Origin: Nitrosospira sp. Nsp14
GTDB lineage: Bacteria > Pseudomonadota > Gammaproteobacteria > Burkholderiales > Nitrosomonadaceae
Direction of reading: 5' to 3'
Length of the DNA stretch: 64,000 nucleotides
Assembly (NCBI RefSeq): GCF_900113575.1
Contig: NZ_FOPV01000002.1
Location: 124,001-188,000 of the forward strand
The stretch's first letter is position 1. Each line of letters opens with the position of its first letter. A model generated the notes under the pieces. It saw only the letters and a list, made by a program, of their open reading frames with translations, was not told where the DNA came from and searched no databases. Shown piece by piece: positions 17,100 through 27,417 of this stretch. Both the position numbers and the translations under genes were made by a program.

Positions 17100-17543
17100 A
17101 TGTTTCGCGGTGGGACACCTATCAGTCTCGACAACAAGGGAAGACTCGCGGTGCCTGCTAAATACCGCGAAGACCTGCTATCGCTTTGCGGAGGCCGTCT
17201 GGTCATTACCGCCGATCCATCCAAGTGCTTGCTGGTTTATCCCCATACTGTGTGGGAGCCGATTGAGCAAAAACTCAACAGTCTTTCCAGCTTCAATCCA
17301 CAAACCCGCAGTTTGCAACGTCTTCTCGTCGGCAATGCAAGTGACGTGGACATGGATGGCGCGGGCCGCATTCTCGTGCCGCCCCCTTTGCGTCATTTCG
17401 CCGGCTTGACCAAAGATGTGGTTCTGGTCGGGCAGGGTGCGAAGTTCGAGTTATGGGACGGCGAAAAATGGGATCAGCAAATCGAAAATGCGCTCACTTT
17501 TAAAGATGGAATTCCGGCGGAACTTGACGGTTTTTCGCTGTAA
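17100..17543 (+). CDS. mraZ: Transcriptional regulator MraZ
   Basis: 147 residues, the first gene of the dcw cluster. It shows the two AbrB-like MraZ repeats: MFRGGTPISLDNKGRLAVPAKYRE at the start and VDMDGAGRILVPPPLRHFAGL in the second half (about 80-103). MraZ autorepresses the cluster by binding the GTGGG repeats seen in front of it. The next gene starts 3 bp after its stop. Confidence 0.95.
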   Translation: MFRGGTPISLDNKGRLAVPAKYREDLLSLCGGRLVITADPSKCLLVYPHTVWEPIEQKLNSLSSFNPQTRSLQRLLVGNASDVDMDGAGRILVPPPLRHFAGLTKDVVLVGQGAKFELWDGEKWDQQIENALTFKDGIPAELDGFSL

Positions 17544-17546
17544 GCC

Positions 17547-18503
17547 GTGGTTGAAATATCAGCGCATACCCCGGTCCTGCTGCGGGAAGCCGTAGATGCG
17601 TTGGCGGTCACGCCGTGCGGTATTTATGTTGATGGAACTTTCGGCCGTGGCGGCCACAGCCGCTTGATACTGGAACGTCTGGGAGAATTCGGTAGGTTGA
17701 TAGCGTTTGACCGAGACCCCACTGCCTTCGCGGCAGGGCAGGCGCTGGAAGCTGGAGATGCACGTTTTTGCATGGTTCACAGCAGTTTTTCACGGATACA
17801 GGAGGTCTTGCGGAAATTGGATGTGGATCAGGTGGATGGGATACTGCTGGATTTGGGTGTGTCCTCGCCACAGCTTGAAGAAGCGGACCGCGGTTTCAGT
17901 TTTCGCCTGGATGGACCGCTGGATATGCGCATGGACACGAGCGAGGGACAGACTGCTGCCGAGTGGCTTGCTTCTGCCTCGCAAGCTCATATGGAAGAGG
18001 TGATCAAAAACTATGGCGAGGAGCGGTTTGCTAAACAGATTGCAAGAGCGATTGTTGCGGCTAGATCGCGGCAGCCCATTACCACTACGCATCAGCTTGC
18101 CGCCATCGTGGCGACCGCGGTGCGTTCGCGCAAACGGGAAGATAAGCAAAATCCGGCGACCCGCACTTTTCAGGCTATCAGGATTTATATCAATCAGGAG
18201 CTTGAGAAACTGTCGCTGGTCTTGCCGCAATGCGTTGAGGTATTGAAGCCGGGCGGCCGGCTCGTGGCCATCAGTTTCCACTCTCTGGAGGACCGTATTG
18301 TGAAGCGATTTATGCGCGAGTCGGCGAACCCCGACACCCTGCCGAAGGATGTGCCGCTGCGGGCAATCGAGGTGCAGCGTTTAAGCCGGCACAAGCTGCG
18401 CGTGGTTGGAAAGGCCCGCGGCCCTGCTGAGGAAGAGTTGGCGGCAAATCCCCGCGCCCGCAGCGCGGTGATGCGCGTGGCCGAACGGCTGAACACCACC
18501 TAG
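17547..18503 (+). CDS. rsmH: 16S rRNA (cytosine-1402-N4) methyltransferase RsmH
   Basis: 318 residues beginning [13 protein letters not shown], with the SAM-binding [16 protein letters not shown], the family motif [18 protein letters not shown] and the C-terminal [15 protein letters not shown]. RsmH (formerly MraW) methylates C1402 of 16S rRNA at N4. The GTG start lies 3 bp after mraZ, so the two are translationally coupled. Confidence 0.96.
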   Translation: MVEISAHTPVLLREAVDALAVTPCGIYVDGTFGRGGHSRLILERLGEFGRLIAFDRDPTAFAAGQALEAGDARFCMVHSSFSRIQEVLRKLDVDQVDGILLDLGVSSPQLEEADRGFSFRLDGPLDMRMDTSEGQTAAEWLASASQAHMEEVIKNYGEERFAKQIARAIVAARSRQPITTTHQLAAIVATAVRSRKREDKQNPATRTFQAIRIYINQELEKLSLVLPQCVEVLKPGGRLVAISFHSLEDRIVKRFMRESANPDTLPKDVPLRAIEVQRLSRHKLRVVGKARGPAEEELAANPRARSAVMRVAERLNTT

Positions 18504-18548
18504 CTGAAGCCCGGCGTGGCTGTGATTGGCGGTTAATGAGAGGCTGAT

Positions 18549-18851
18549 GTGACCAGAATAAACATTCTGTTGACCTTAATCCTCGTCGCCTGCGCGCTGA
18601 GTGTTGTGACTTCACAGCACAAGGCGCGCAAGCTTTTTGTAGAACTGGAAAATGAACAGTCGCTCGCGCAGCGGCTGAGCGTAGAGTGGGGACAATTGCA
18701 GCTTGAACAGAGCACTTGGGCGATGCATACACGTGTAGAAAAGATCGCTACTGAGCAACTGCATATGCGGTTGCCGGACGCGTCGAGAGTCCAGATTCTC
18801 TCTCTGATGGCGCCTGGCGGCTCAGCAGTTTCTATCGAAGCGCCAAAATGA
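18549..18851 (+). CDS. ftsL: Cell division protein FtsL
   Basis: 100 residues: a short cytoplasmic start, one membrane helix (about 5-22, ILLTLILVACALSVVTS) and a periplasmic heptad-rich coiled coil (KLFVELENEQSLAQRLSVEW). FtsL binds FtsB and FtsQ and helps activate FtsWI at the septum. The sequence is poorly conserved, but size, topology and place between rsmH and ftsI make the call firm. It overlaps ftsI by 4 bp (ATGA). The start is GTG. Confidence 0.92.
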   Translation: MTRINILLTLILVACALSVVTSQHKARKLFVELENEQSLAQRLSVEWGQLQLEQSTWAMHTRVEKIATEQLHMRLPDASRVQILSLMAPGGSAVSIEAPK

Positions 18852-20635
18852 TAAAGACGAACCGTCTGCCGCATATTGTCCTGCCCGCCGGGCGCTCTCG
18901 CCTGCTTGCGGCGCTATTGGTGCTTGGGCTGGCGGGATTGGCCGGGCGCGCCGTCTATCTGCAGGGGATACACAACGACTTCTTGCAAGAGAAGGGCGAG
19001 TCGCGCTACAGCCGCGTACTGGAGATGAATGCTAACCGGGGAATGATCACGGATCGCAATGGCGAGCCGCTCGCCATTAGCACGCCAGTTGAGTCAGTAT
19101 GGTGCAGTCCTCAGGATATGAGAGCCTCCCCCGAGCAGATGAAAAAATTGGCAAAATTGGTCGATCTGGATGTGGGTGAAATTCACCAGCGCGTGAACGC
19201 TACACCGCGCGCCACAGCGGGCACGACGACGGGGGAGGCACAGCATCCCTCGCAACAGGGGCCGAGGCGAGACTTTGTATACCTCAAGCGGCACTTATCA
19301 CCTGATATTGCGTCCAAGGTGGTCGAACTTAATATACCGGGTGTGTTCCTGAAACGTGAATATCGTCGCTATTACCCAGCCGGGGAGCTGACTGCGCATT
19401 TGCTCGGTTTTACTGATGTGGACGACAAGGGGCAGGAGGGGGTGGAGCTCGCCTGGCAGGATGAGCTCGCGGGCAAGCCTGGCAGCCGTCGGGTCATCAG
19501 GGACCGGAAAGGGCGTATTGTCGAGGATGTTGAAAGTATTCGCGCCCCGAAGCCGGGACAGAATATTGCCCTGTCCATCGACAGTAAAATCCAGTATCTG
19601 GCCTACCGGGAATTGAAGCAGGCGGTAGAAGTCAATAAGGCAAAGGCTGGAGGGATTATTGTTCTGGATGCAAAGACGGGCGAGATTCTGGCCCTCGTCA
19701 ACCTGCCGGTTTACAACCCCAATAACCGGAAAAACATGAAAGGCGGCCGAGCCCGTAACAGGGCCCTGACTGACGAATTTGAACCAGGCTCGACCCTGAA
19801 GCCGTTCACCATCGCGGCGGCGCTGGAGGCAGGGGGGGTTAAACCTGACACCGTTCTTGAAACGGCTCCGGGCAGCTTCTCCATCGGTAAGGCAACCATA
19901 CGCGACGCGCATAAGGAAGGCGCGCTGACTGTCGCGCAAGTGATTCAGAAATCGAGCAATGTCGGTTCAGCGAAAATCGCCTTGTCGCTCCCGCCGCAAA
20001 CATTATGGGAAATGCTCAACGACGTGGGATTCGGGGCGGCCACCGGGTCGGGGTTTCCAGGAGAGGTGAGCGGTAAGCTGCGGCCCTACCGCAGCTGGCG
20101 TCCCATTGAGCAGGCCACCATGTCATACGGACATGGAATTGCTGTCAGTCTTCTACAGCTCGCGCGGGCCTACACCCTGTTCTCAGCGGAAGGTGAATTG
20201 AAACCGGTGTCGCTGTTGAGGCTGGATGATATTCCAGAAGGTAAGCGCGTCATTTCCCGGAATACCGCGCTCGCCGTGAGCGAAATGCTGGAACTGGTGG
20301 CGCAACCGGGGGGCACCGCAACACAAGCCCGGATCAACGGCTACCGGGTGGCGGGAAAAACTGGCACCGCGCATAAACTGGAAGGGAACGGTTACGCAAA
20401 AAACCGCTATCTGTCCACATTTGTCGGCTATGCACCTGCTTCCAACCCGCGCTTTGTCATCGCGGTCATGCTCGATGAGCCTTCCGCTGGCCAATATTTT
20501 GGCGGTGCCGTGGCGGCGCCGGTATTCAGCCGTGTCATGGCCGGCGCTTTGCGTATGCAGAACGTTCCGCATGATGCGCCCGCAACGAACGTGGTATCGC
20601 TTACTGCGGCGCCCAAGTCCCCGGGTGACGCATGA
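18848..20635 (+). CDS. ftsI: Septal peptidoglycan transpeptidase FtsI (PBP3)
   Basis: 595 residues. One N-terminal membrane helix (about 18-38), the pedestal region from RGMITDRNGEPLA, then the transpeptidase domain with the active-site serine S315-T-L-K318, the S369-S-N371 motif and K504-T-G-T507. It cross-links septal peptidoglycan together with FtsW and is the target of beta-lactams such as aztreonam. A short serine/threonine/glycine-rich insertion near residues 119-138 looks like a flexible loop and probably has no effect. Overlaps ftsL and murE by 4 bp each. Confidence 0.96.
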   Translation: MIKTNRLPHIVLPAGRSRLLAALLVLGLAGLAGRAVYLQGIHNDFLQEKGESRYSRVLEMNANRGMITDRNGEPLAISTPVESVWCSPQDMRASPEQMKKLAKLVDLDVGEIHQRVNATPRATAGTTTGEAQHPSQQGPRRDFVYLKRHLSPDIASKVVELNIPGVFLKREYRRYYPAGELTAHLLGFTDVDDKGQEGVELAWQDELAGKPGSRRVIRDRKGRIVEDVESIRAPKPGQNIALSIDSKIQYLAYRELKQAVEVNKAKAGGIIVLDAKTGEILALVNLPVYNPNNRKNMKGGRARNRALTDEFEPGSTLKPFTIAAALEAGGVKPDTVLETAPGSFSIGKATIRDAHKEGALTVAQVIQKSSNVGSAKIALSLPPQTLWEMLNDVGFGAATGSGFPGEVSGKLRPYRSWRPIEQATMSYGHGIAVSLLQLARAYTLFSAEGELKPVSLLRLDDIPEGKRVISRNTALAVSEMLELVAQPGGTATQARINGYRVAGKTGTAHKLEGNGYAKNRYLSTFVGYAPASNPRFVIAVMLDEPSAGQYFGGAVAAPVFSRVMAGALRMQNVPHDAPATNVVSLTAAPKSPGDA

Positions 20636-22191
20636 GTCTGCAGACAAACGCCGGCTCGCTTGCCGAAAGCTCCCATATTCATTTTGAGTTACATCAGCTG
20701 GACCGCCTGGGTGTCCGAATTCACAACCTGGTGACTGACAGCCGGATGATCAAGCCGGGGGATACGTTCCTCGCCTATGCTGGGGAAAAGGAGGACGCCC
20801 GCAAGTTTATTCCCAACGCGATTGTGGCGGGTGCAAATGCCGTCATATGGGAAAGCCAAGGCTTTGAATGGGAGTCGGGTTGGAAAGTACCTAATTTGAA
20901 GGTTCCCAACCTGCGGGCGAAGGCGAGCATGATCGCAGATCACGTCTACGGTCATCCTTCAGGAAAGCTGCAGCTGATCGGGATTACCGGCACGAATGGC
21001 AAGACATCGTGTAGCCATTGGATCGCACAGGCCTTGACTGCGCTGGGCAGGAAAACCGCGATAATCGGCACTATGGGAACCGGTTTTCCCGGAGAGCTCG
21101 AGCCGAGCGTTAATACGACGCCGGATGCGGTGTTGTTGCAGCGTAAAATAGCGGATTTTTTGTCGCATGGCGCATGCGGAATTGCAATGGAGGTGTCGTC
21201 ACATGGAATTGCACAGGAGCGCATCGGCGCTCTGACATTTTCTATCGCCGTGTTCACCAATCTTTCGCAGGACCATCTTGACTATCACGGCAGCATGGAA
21301 GCCTATGCTGCAGCCAAAGCCCGTTTATTTGGCTGGCCTGGACTCAAGTATGCAGTGCTGAATATGGATGACGCATTTGGGGCCGACCTGGCAAAGCGCA
21401 TGAACGCTGCCGGCACTCAGGTCATCGGTTACGGCTTTACTGAACTGAAGGATTCGAATCAGGAAAAATTAAAGGTGCTACAAGGCCGAAATCTCAGAGC
21501 AAGTTCCCGTGGCTTGGTTTTCGATGTCGAGTTCCACGGCCAACCGCTGGAATTCAAAACCGGCTTGATAGGGCGCTTTAACGCGTCAAATTTATTGGGC
21601 GTACTAGCGACCTTGCTGGCAAGCGGAATCGGATTGGAAGAAGCTGCGCGAGTCCTGCAGGAAGTGGGGCCAGTCGCTGGCAGAATGGAGCTAATAGGTG
21701 GCGGGGATCGACCCCTGATCGTCGTGGATTACGCGCATACGCCGGATGCAATGGAAAAGGTGTTGGTCACGCTGCGCGAAATTCTTCAATCCGGCTCGAA
21801 CCAGAATGCGGGAACGCAACTCCCCAGGTCAAAGTTGGTCTGCGTGTTTGGCTGTGGCGGCGAGCGTGATCGCGGCAAGCGGCCATTGATGGGGGAAGTG
21901 GCGACGCGACTCTCAGACGAGGTCATCATCACCAGCGATAATCCTCGGCGGGAGAACCCCGATGCAATTATCGGCGAAATCGCCTCGGGTACAACCGCCC
22001 GCTTCCACATCGAAAAGGACCGGGCGGCGGCGATCGGACGGGCCGTTCATTGCGCGCGCAGAGGCGATATCGTATTAATCGCAGGAAAAGGGCACGAAGC
22101 TTATCAGGAAGTCGACGGACAAAGATTGCCTTTCGACGATCGAGCGGTCGCCCGACGGGCTCTGGTCGAAAGCGTGGGGGCAAACGCATGA
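20632..22191 (+). CDS. murE: UDP-MurNAc-L-Ala-D-Glu:meso-diaminopimelate ligase MurE
   Basis: 519 residues with the Mur ligase layout: ATP loop GITGTNGKTSCSHW near residue 117, central motif VFTNLSQDHLDYHG, and in the C-terminal domain SDNPRRENP, the DNPR form that selects meso-diaminopimelate rather than lysine. It adds the third residue of the peptidoglycan stem peptide in the cytoplasm. Gram-negative wall chemistry is therefore expected. The stop overlaps the murF start (ATGA). Confidence 0.96.
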   Translation: MSLQTNAGSLAESSHIHFELHQLDRLGVRIHNLVTDSRMIKPGDTFLAYAGEKEDARKFIPNAIVAGANAVIWESQGFEWESGWKVPNLKVPNLRAKASMIADHVYGHPSGKLQLIGITGTNGKTSCSHWIAQALTALGRKTAIIGTMGTGFPGELEPSVNTTPDAVLLQRKIADFLSHGACGIAMEVSSHGIAQERIGALTFSIAVFTNLSQDHLDYHGSMEAYAAAKARLFGWPGLKYAVLNMDDAFGADLAKRMNAAGTQVIGYGFTELKDSNQEKLKVLQGRNLRASSRGLVFDVEFHGQPLEFKTGLIGRFNASNLLGVLATLLASGIGLEEAARVLQEVGPVAGRMELIGGGDRPLIVVDYAHTPDAMEKVLVTLREILQSGSNQNAGTQLPRSKLVCVFGCGGERDRGKRPLMGEVATRLSDEVIITSDNPRRENPDAIIGEIASGTTARFHIEKDRAAAIGRAVHCARRGDIVLIAGKGHEAYQEVDGQRLPFDDRAVARRALVESVGANA

Positions 22192-23573
22192 TGACTGTTC
22201 AGGCAGCAGCCCGTGCGTTGCAGGCAGAGTGGGCGGGCGAGGACAAATGGTTTGACCGGGTCAGTACGGATAGCCGCGCAGTGATGCCCGGCGATTTATT
22301 TATCGCCTTGATGGGAGACAAGTTTGACGGTCACAGTTTTGTTGCCGAGGTGATGGAAAAGGGCGCCGCAGCAGCTCTCGTCCAGATGGACTGGGCGCAA
22401 AAAAATCCGCAGCCAGGACGCTCTCTTGTTCTGGTGGAAGATACGCGGCTGGCATTAGGACGCCTCGCCGCGTACTGGCGCAGGCGTTTCCAGATTCCGC
22501 TGGTCGCGGTGACTGGCAGCAACGGCAAGACGACGGTAAAGGAGATGATTGCGTCGATCCTCCACCATGTTACTGCTGAGGCAGGGGGGGCAGGGCAGAT
22601 GGATGACTCCGACAGGGTGCTCGCGACGGAAGGGAATCTCAACAACGATATCGGTGTGCCTTTAATGCTTTTGCGATTGCGCGAAAGGCATCAATACGCG
22701 GTAATCGAAATGGGGATGAATCATGCCGGTGAGATTGGCTATCTCACCAGGCTCGCCCGGCCCACCCTAGCGTTGATAACCAACGCAGGCGCCGCGCACG
22801 TGGAAGGACTGGGTTCAGTAGAGGCAGTAGCGCGTGCCAAGGGCGAAATTTTCGAGGGGCTTGATCAACAGGGCATTGCTGTTATCAACGCGGACGATCC
22901 GTACGCGTCGGTGTGGCGCGGCCTTGCCGGCGACAGAAAAGTGGTGGATTTCGGTCTTGAAGAAAAGGCAGCCGTGCGTGTCCGCTATCAGCCTGGTCCC
23001 TTTACGAGCAGAGTAACACTGCTCCTGCCTGATGGGACTCAAGAGGTGGAATTAAAGGTTCCCGGGGAGCATAACGTGGCCAATGCCGCCGCTGCCGCTG
23101 CCGTAGCCGTCGCCATGGGTATCAAGATCGCAGCGATTGCTTCCGGACTGAGCATTTTCACTGGGGTAAAAGGGCGCATGCAGAAGAAACAAGGTTTACA
23201 TGGGTCCACCTTAATAGACGATACGTATAACGCCAACCCTGATTCGGTGCGCGCCGCTTTGGCGGTGCTGGCGAAAGCGGCGGGCAGGAAGATACTGGTG
23301 CTGGGCGACATGGGCGAGCTGGGTGCAGCTGCCAGGGACCTACATGAACGGATTGGGGCTGAGGCGCGTGCTGCCGGCGTGGACGCCCTGCTGGCCATGG
23401 GCGAGTTGAGCGCGTATACGGTGGCGGCATTCGGCGCAGGAGCCCGGCATTTCACGAGAATCGAGGAGCTGGTTTCCGAAGTCCAAAGTCTGCTGGCGCC
23501 TGGAGACACCATGCTGATAAAAGGTTCGCGCTTCATGCAAATGGAGCGGGTGGTCAAGTGCGTTGAGTCATAA
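22188..23573 (+). CDS. murF: UDP-MurNAc-tripeptide:D-Ala-D-Ala ligase MurF
   Basis: 461 residues from the ATG overlapping the murE stop. It carries the N-terminal UDP-binding domain (FDRVSTDSRAVMPGDLFIAL), the ATP loop [27 protein letters not shown] and the C-terminal DDTYNANPDSVRAAL, all typical of MurF. It adds D-Ala-D-Ala to complete the pentapeptide precursor. The frame is open 138 bp further upstream, but that part lies within murE and is arginine-rich with no family likeness. A second in-frame ATG at 22191 is equally possible. Confidence 0.95.
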   Translation: MMTVQAAARALQAEWAGEDKWFDRVSTDSRAVMPGDLFIALMGDKFDGHSFVAEVMEKGAAAALVQMDWAQKNPQPGRSLVLVEDTRLALGRLAAYWRRRFQIPLVAVTGSNGKTTVKEMIASILHHVTAEAGGAGQMDDSDRVLATEGNLNNDIGVPLMLLRLRERHQYAVIEMGMNHAGEIGYLTRLARPTLALITNAGAAHVEGLGSVEAVARAKGEIFEGLDQQGIAVINADDPYASVWRGLAGDRKVVDFGLEEKAAVRVRYQPGPFTSRVTLLLPDGTQEVELKVPGEHNVANAAAAAAVAVAMGIKIAAIASGLSIFTGVKGRMQKKQGLHGSTLIDDTYNANPDSVRAALAVLAKAAGRKILVLGDMGELGAAARDLHERIGAEARAAGVDALLAMGELSAYTVAAFGAGARHFTRIEELVSEVQSLLAPGDTMLIKGSRFMQMERVVKCVES

Positions 23574-23669
23574 CCTGCTAAACGATGAGTATGCCAGGAT
23601 GGTAACGGAAGTGCGTCAATTGATGTTTTTGCATATGCTGAAGAGCAATGTCTCGTTCTGGCGGTTGAC

Positions 23670-24755
23670 ATGCTGCTAGAACTCGCCCAATGGCTGGCGA
23701 AAGACATTCGTATCTTCAACGTGTTCAACTATATCACCCTGCGCACTGTCCTGGCCGCGCTGACCAGTCTGGCGATTTCGTTCATAGTCGGCCCGGCAAT
23801 GATACGCAAGCTTACCGCCTATAAAATCGGCCAGTCCGTGCGCGATGACGGGCCACAAACTCATCTCGTCAAAGCGGGGACGCCGACGATGGGCGGCGCG
23901 CTCATCCTGGTATCCATCGCCGTCACCACGCTGCTTTGGGCGGATCTCAGCAATCGCTACGTCTGGGTAGTGCTCCTGACAACGCTTGGCTTCGGAATGA
24001 TCGGCTGGGTGGACGATTACCGCAAAGTGGTATATCGCAATCCAAAGGGGCTTTCCGCCCGCGCCAAACTGTTCTGGCAATCGGCCATCGCGATCTCGGT
24101 GGCATTGTATCTCGCTTTGACGGCAGAGCTGCCGGCGCAAACGACGATGATTGTTCCGTTCTTCAAGCAGGTGGCGATACCTCTTGGCGTCGCCGGGTTT
24201 GTGGCGCTCGCCTATTTCGTCATCGTGGGCACGAGCAACGCGGTGAATCTCACCGATGGCCTCGATGGGCTCGCCATTATGCCAACGGTAATGATAAGCA
24301 GCGCCCTGGCCATCTTCGCCTATGTGGCCGGACATGCGGTGTTCGCGAAATACCTGGGTATTCCCCACATCCCGCAAGCGGGCGAGCTGGCTGTATTTTG
24401 CGGTGCGCTCGCTGGCGCGGGACTTGCGTTTCTCTGGTTCAACGCCTACCCGGCCGAAGTATTCATGGGCGATGTGGGCGCGTTGGCGCTTGGGGCGGCC
24501 CTCGGCATTGTGACGGTAATCGTGCGGCAGGAGATCGTACTCGTCATCATGGGCGGGGTTTTCGTGGTCGAGACCCTGTCGGTTATGTTGCAGGTGGCCT
24601 CGTTCAAGCTGGTCGGTAAACGAATTTTTCGCATGGCGCCGCTCCACCATCATTACGAATTGAAGGGCTGGAAGGAAAATCAGGTGGTGGTCAGGTTCTG
24701 GATCATCACCATGATGCTGGTGTTGTTCGGATTGTCCACGTTGAAGTTGAGATGA
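23670..24755 (+). CDS. mraY: Phospho-MurNAc-pentapeptide transferase MraY
   Basis: 361 residues and about ten membrane helices. Diagnostic motifs are [35 protein letters not shown] and [14 protein letters not shown]. MraY moves the MurNAc-pentapeptide to undecaprenyl phosphate, giving lipid I at the inner membrane. It begins 96 bp after murF, the largest gap in the mur run, so a secondary promoter is possible but I cannot identify one. Confidence 0.97.
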   Translation: MLLELAQWLAKDIRIFNVFNYITLRTVLAALTSLAISFIVGPAMIRKLTAYKIGQSVRDDGPQTHLVKAGTPTMGGALILVSIAVTTLLWADLSNRYVWVVLLTTLGFGMIGWVDDYRKVVYRNPKGLSARAKLFWQSAIAISVALYLALTAELPAQTTMIVPFFKQVAIPLGVAGFVALAYFVIVGTSNAVNLTDGLDGLAIMPTVMISSALAIFAYVAGHAVFAKYLGIPHIPQAGELAVFCGALAGAGLAFLWFNAYPAEVFMGDVGALALGAALGIVTVIVRQEIVLVIMGGVFVVETLSVMLQVASFKLVGKRIFRMAPLHHHYELKGWKENQVVVRFWIITMMLVLFGLSTLKLR

Positions 24756-24765
24756 CATTCAGCAT

Positions 24766-26196
24766 ATGAGCTTTCAGGAAAAAAAAGCAGTTGTGCTTGG
24801 AATGGGAGAGACCGGGCTCTCGATGGCCAAGTGGCTGTCCCGCAGGGGAGCGAACGTGCGGGCTGTTGACAGCCGCGCCACGCCGCCTTGTTTGGAGGCG
24901 TTGAAGCGGATTCTGCCCCAGGACCGGCTGTTCACCGGCACTTATCCAGCGGAAGTTTTTGCCGGGATAGACCTTATTGCTATCAGTCCTGGGGTGCCGC
25001 TGGCGCAGGCATCCGTGCAGCAGGCGGTACAGGACGGCATCGCCGTAATAGGCGATATGGAGCTTTTTGCTTCGGCAATCAGGCAACCTGGCGCGTCGAA
25101 GCCAATAGTACTGGGCATAACCGGCTCCAACGGCAAGACTACCGTGACCGCCATGGTCGGCGCGATGGTGAAAGAAGCAGGTATGGATGTCGAGGTGGCT
25201 GGGAACATCGGTCCAGCTGTACTCAATGCGCTAATGCGGCGCGAAGATTCAGGGACACTCCCGCAAGCGTGGGTGCTGGAGGTTTCCAGTTTTCAGCTTG
25301 AAACGACGCAAAGTCTTGAACCGGACGCGGCCGTGGTACTGAACGTGAGCGAGGACCATTTCGATCGTTATTCCGGAATGCAGGACTACGCAGCCGCAAA
25401 AGCACGAATATTTACGGGCACCCGCGATGGCGGAAGTGAAGCGGGGGTGCAGATTTTGAACCGTGACGATTCCATCGTGCGCGCAATGGCATTGGCCGGA
25501 CGCAGGCAAATAACTTTCGGTCTGGATGAGCCAGCGAGCGATAACGATTTTGGCCTCCTGCACGAGAGCGGGAATATCTGGTTGGCACAGGGGCAGGTGC
25601 GCCTGCTGAAAACCAGCGAACTCCACGTCGCAGGGCTGCACAACGTGGCCAATGCGCTGGCCGCGTTGGCGCTATGCCGGGCGGTAGCGCTTCCATTGCC
25701 ACCTTTGCTGCACGCTTTGCGCGAATTTCAAGGGTTGCCGCACCGGATGGAGAAGGTCGCGGCTTTCGGCGACATCACATTCTATGATGACTCGAAAGGC
25801 ACCAATGTGGGCGCGACCGTCGCGGCGCTGAACGGGATGATGCAAAGCGTGGTTTTAATAGCTGGTGGAGACGGCAAAGGCCAGGATTTCTCACCATTGG
25901 CGGCCCCGATCGCGCGTCAGGCTCGGGCAGTGGTGTTGATCGGGCGAGATGCAGATAGAATCGGCGCCGCCATAAATCACCGGGGGGTCCCGCTTTATTA
26001 TGCGAAAACAATGGAAGAGGCGGTGCAAAGGAGCGTTGATCTGGCCCGCGCCGGGGACGCGGTATTGATGTCGCCTGCCTGCGCAAGCCTGGATATGTTC
26101 AGGGACTACGCTCACCGTGCGGAAGTGTTCATCGCGGCAGTGCGGCGTATTGAGGCTGGAAGACAGGCCATGGTTCAGACAACTGTCAACTCATGA
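24766..26196 (+). CDS. murD: UDP-MurNAc-L-Ala:D-glutamate ligase MurD
   Basis: 476 residues: an N-terminal nucleotide-binding fold ([16 protein letters not shown]), the ATP loop [14 protein letters not shown] near 122, [11 protein letters not shown] and [10 protein letters not shown] in the centre, and the C-terminal [15 protein letters not shown] and [21 protein letters not shown]. It adds D-glutamate to UDP-MurNAc-L-alanine. It starts 10 bp after mraY and overlaps ftsW by 4 bp. Confidence 0.96.
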   Translation: MSFQEKKAVVLGMGETGLSMAKWLSRRGANVRAVDSRATPPCLEALKRILPQDRLFTGTYPAEVFAGIDLIAISPGVPLAQASVQQAVQDGIAVIGDMELFASAIRQPGASKPIVLGITGSNGKTTVTAMVGAMVKEAGMDVEVAGNIGPAVLNALMRREDSGTLPQAWVLEVSSFQLETTQSLEPDAAVVLNVSEDHFDRYSGMQDYAAAKARIFTGTRDGGSEAGVQILNRDDSIVRAMALAGRRQITFGLDEPASDNDFGLLHESGNIWLAQGQVRLLKTSELHVAGLHNVANALAALALCRAVALPLPPLLHALREFQGLPHRMEKVAAFGDITFYDDSKGTNVGATVAALNGMMQSVVLIAGGDGKGQDFSPLAAPIARQARAVVLIGRDADRIGAAINHRGVPLYYAKTMEEAVQRSVDLARAGDAVLMSPACASLDMFRDYAHRAEVFIAAVRRIEAGRQAMVQTTVNS

Positions 26197-27356
26197 TTTA
26201 CCAATACGACATTCGCGGCAAAAAAAACCTGCCTGACTTTGATCAGTCACTGATCTGGTCATCAATATTATTGTTGAGTCTTGGGCTTGTGATGGTTTAT
26301 TCCGCTTCCATTTCTATCGCTGAGGCGGGCCGGGGCACGAATGGCCATCCAGCCCATTTCCTTGCCCGGCATGGCGCTTATCTTGCAGTGGGCTTGCTGA
26401 CGGGTCTGGTCGCTTTTCAGGTTCCGATGCGTCTGTGGCAGAAATACTCGTTTCCACTCTTCCTTCTGGGTGTGGTGTTGCTGGCCCTGGTGTTGATTCC
26501 GGCCGTAGGTCATGAAGTAAACGGCAGCCGGCGCTGGATATCGTTGTGGATCGTGAATCTCCAGCCATCGGAGTTCATGAAACTGTTCATTGTCTTCTAC
26601 GTGGCCAACTATACCGTGCGCAAGGCGCATCAGCTAGGAAGCTTTCGTAAAGGATTTCTCCCCATGTTGATCGTGGTGCTGATCGTGGGCGGATTGCTGT
26701 TGCTCGAGCCGGACTTTGGCTCATTCGTCGTTATTACCGCCATTATGATGGCCATATTGTTTTTGGGCGGGATGGACCTGAAGCTGTTCGCGGGTTTGAT
26801 CGGCTTTTTGATTGCGGGACTGCTGGCTCTAATCTGGATTGAGCCCTATCGCATGCAGCGGTTTTTCGGATTCATGGATCCGTGGGACGATCCCTACGGG
26901 AAGGGCTACCAGTTGAGTCATGCTTTGATCGCATTCGGGCGGGGCGAATGGCTGGGTGTCGGCCTGGGTGGCAGCGTGGAAAAACTTTTTTATTTGCCGG
27001 AAGCGCATACCGATTTTTTGCTTGCCGTAATCGCCGAGGAACTCGGCTTTGTCGGTGTTGCGACAGTCGTGTCGCTGTTCGCATGGCTGGTGATACGCGC
27101 ATTTGTCATCGGGAGACGAGCTGCGGCGCTCGAGCGACATTTTTCGGCATTAGCGGCGCAAGGCATCGGCGTGTGGCTGGGCGTGCAGGCTTTTATAAAT
27201 ATGGGCGTGAACATGGGTGTGCTGCCAACAAAGGGATTGACACTACCGTTAATGAGTTTCGGCGGCAGCAGCATCGTCGCCAGCTGCATTACGCTGGCGG
27301 TGCTCATGCGCGCGGATTGGGAGAACAGGCAGTTGACGAAGGGGTTAACGATATGA
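26193..27356 (+). CDS. ftsW: Septal peptidoglycan polymerase FtsW (SEDS family)
   Basis: 387 residues, ten membrane helices. SEDS signatures are [31 protein letters not shown] and the C-terminal [13 protein letters not shown]. FtsW polymerises glycan strands at the septum with FtsI. The start overlaps the murD stop, so expression is coupled. Confidence 0.96.
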   Translation: MIYQYDIRGKKNLPDFDQSLIWSSILLLSLGLVMVYSASISIAEAGRGTNGHPAHFLARHGAYLAVGLLTGLVAFQVPMRLWQKYSFPLFLLGVVLLALVLIPAVGHEVNGSRRWISLWIVNLQPSEFMKLFIVFYVANYTVRKAHQLGSFRKGFLPMLIVVLIVGGLLLLEPDFGSFVVITAIMMAILFLGGMDLKLFAGLIGFLIAGLLALIWIEPYRMQRFFGFMDPWDDPYGKGYQLSHALIAFGRGEWLGVGLGGSVEKLFYLPEAHTDFLLAVIAEELGFVGVATVVSLFAWLVIRAFVIGRRAAALERHFSALAAQGIGVWLGVQAFINMGVNMGVLPTKGLTLPLMSFGGSSIVASCITLAVLMRADWENRQLTKGLTI

Positions 27357-27417
27357 AAACGCAGCGGACGAGGTGGCAAACAACGCATTCAGTTGCTCGG
27401 ATTAACGTCGTACTCGC

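Noticed and set aside
23676-24758. A 360-codon open frame opposite mraY
   Set aside because: It is the antisense of a well-recognised gene, is rich in His, Arg and Gln and has no domain; typical of GC-rich antisense frames.
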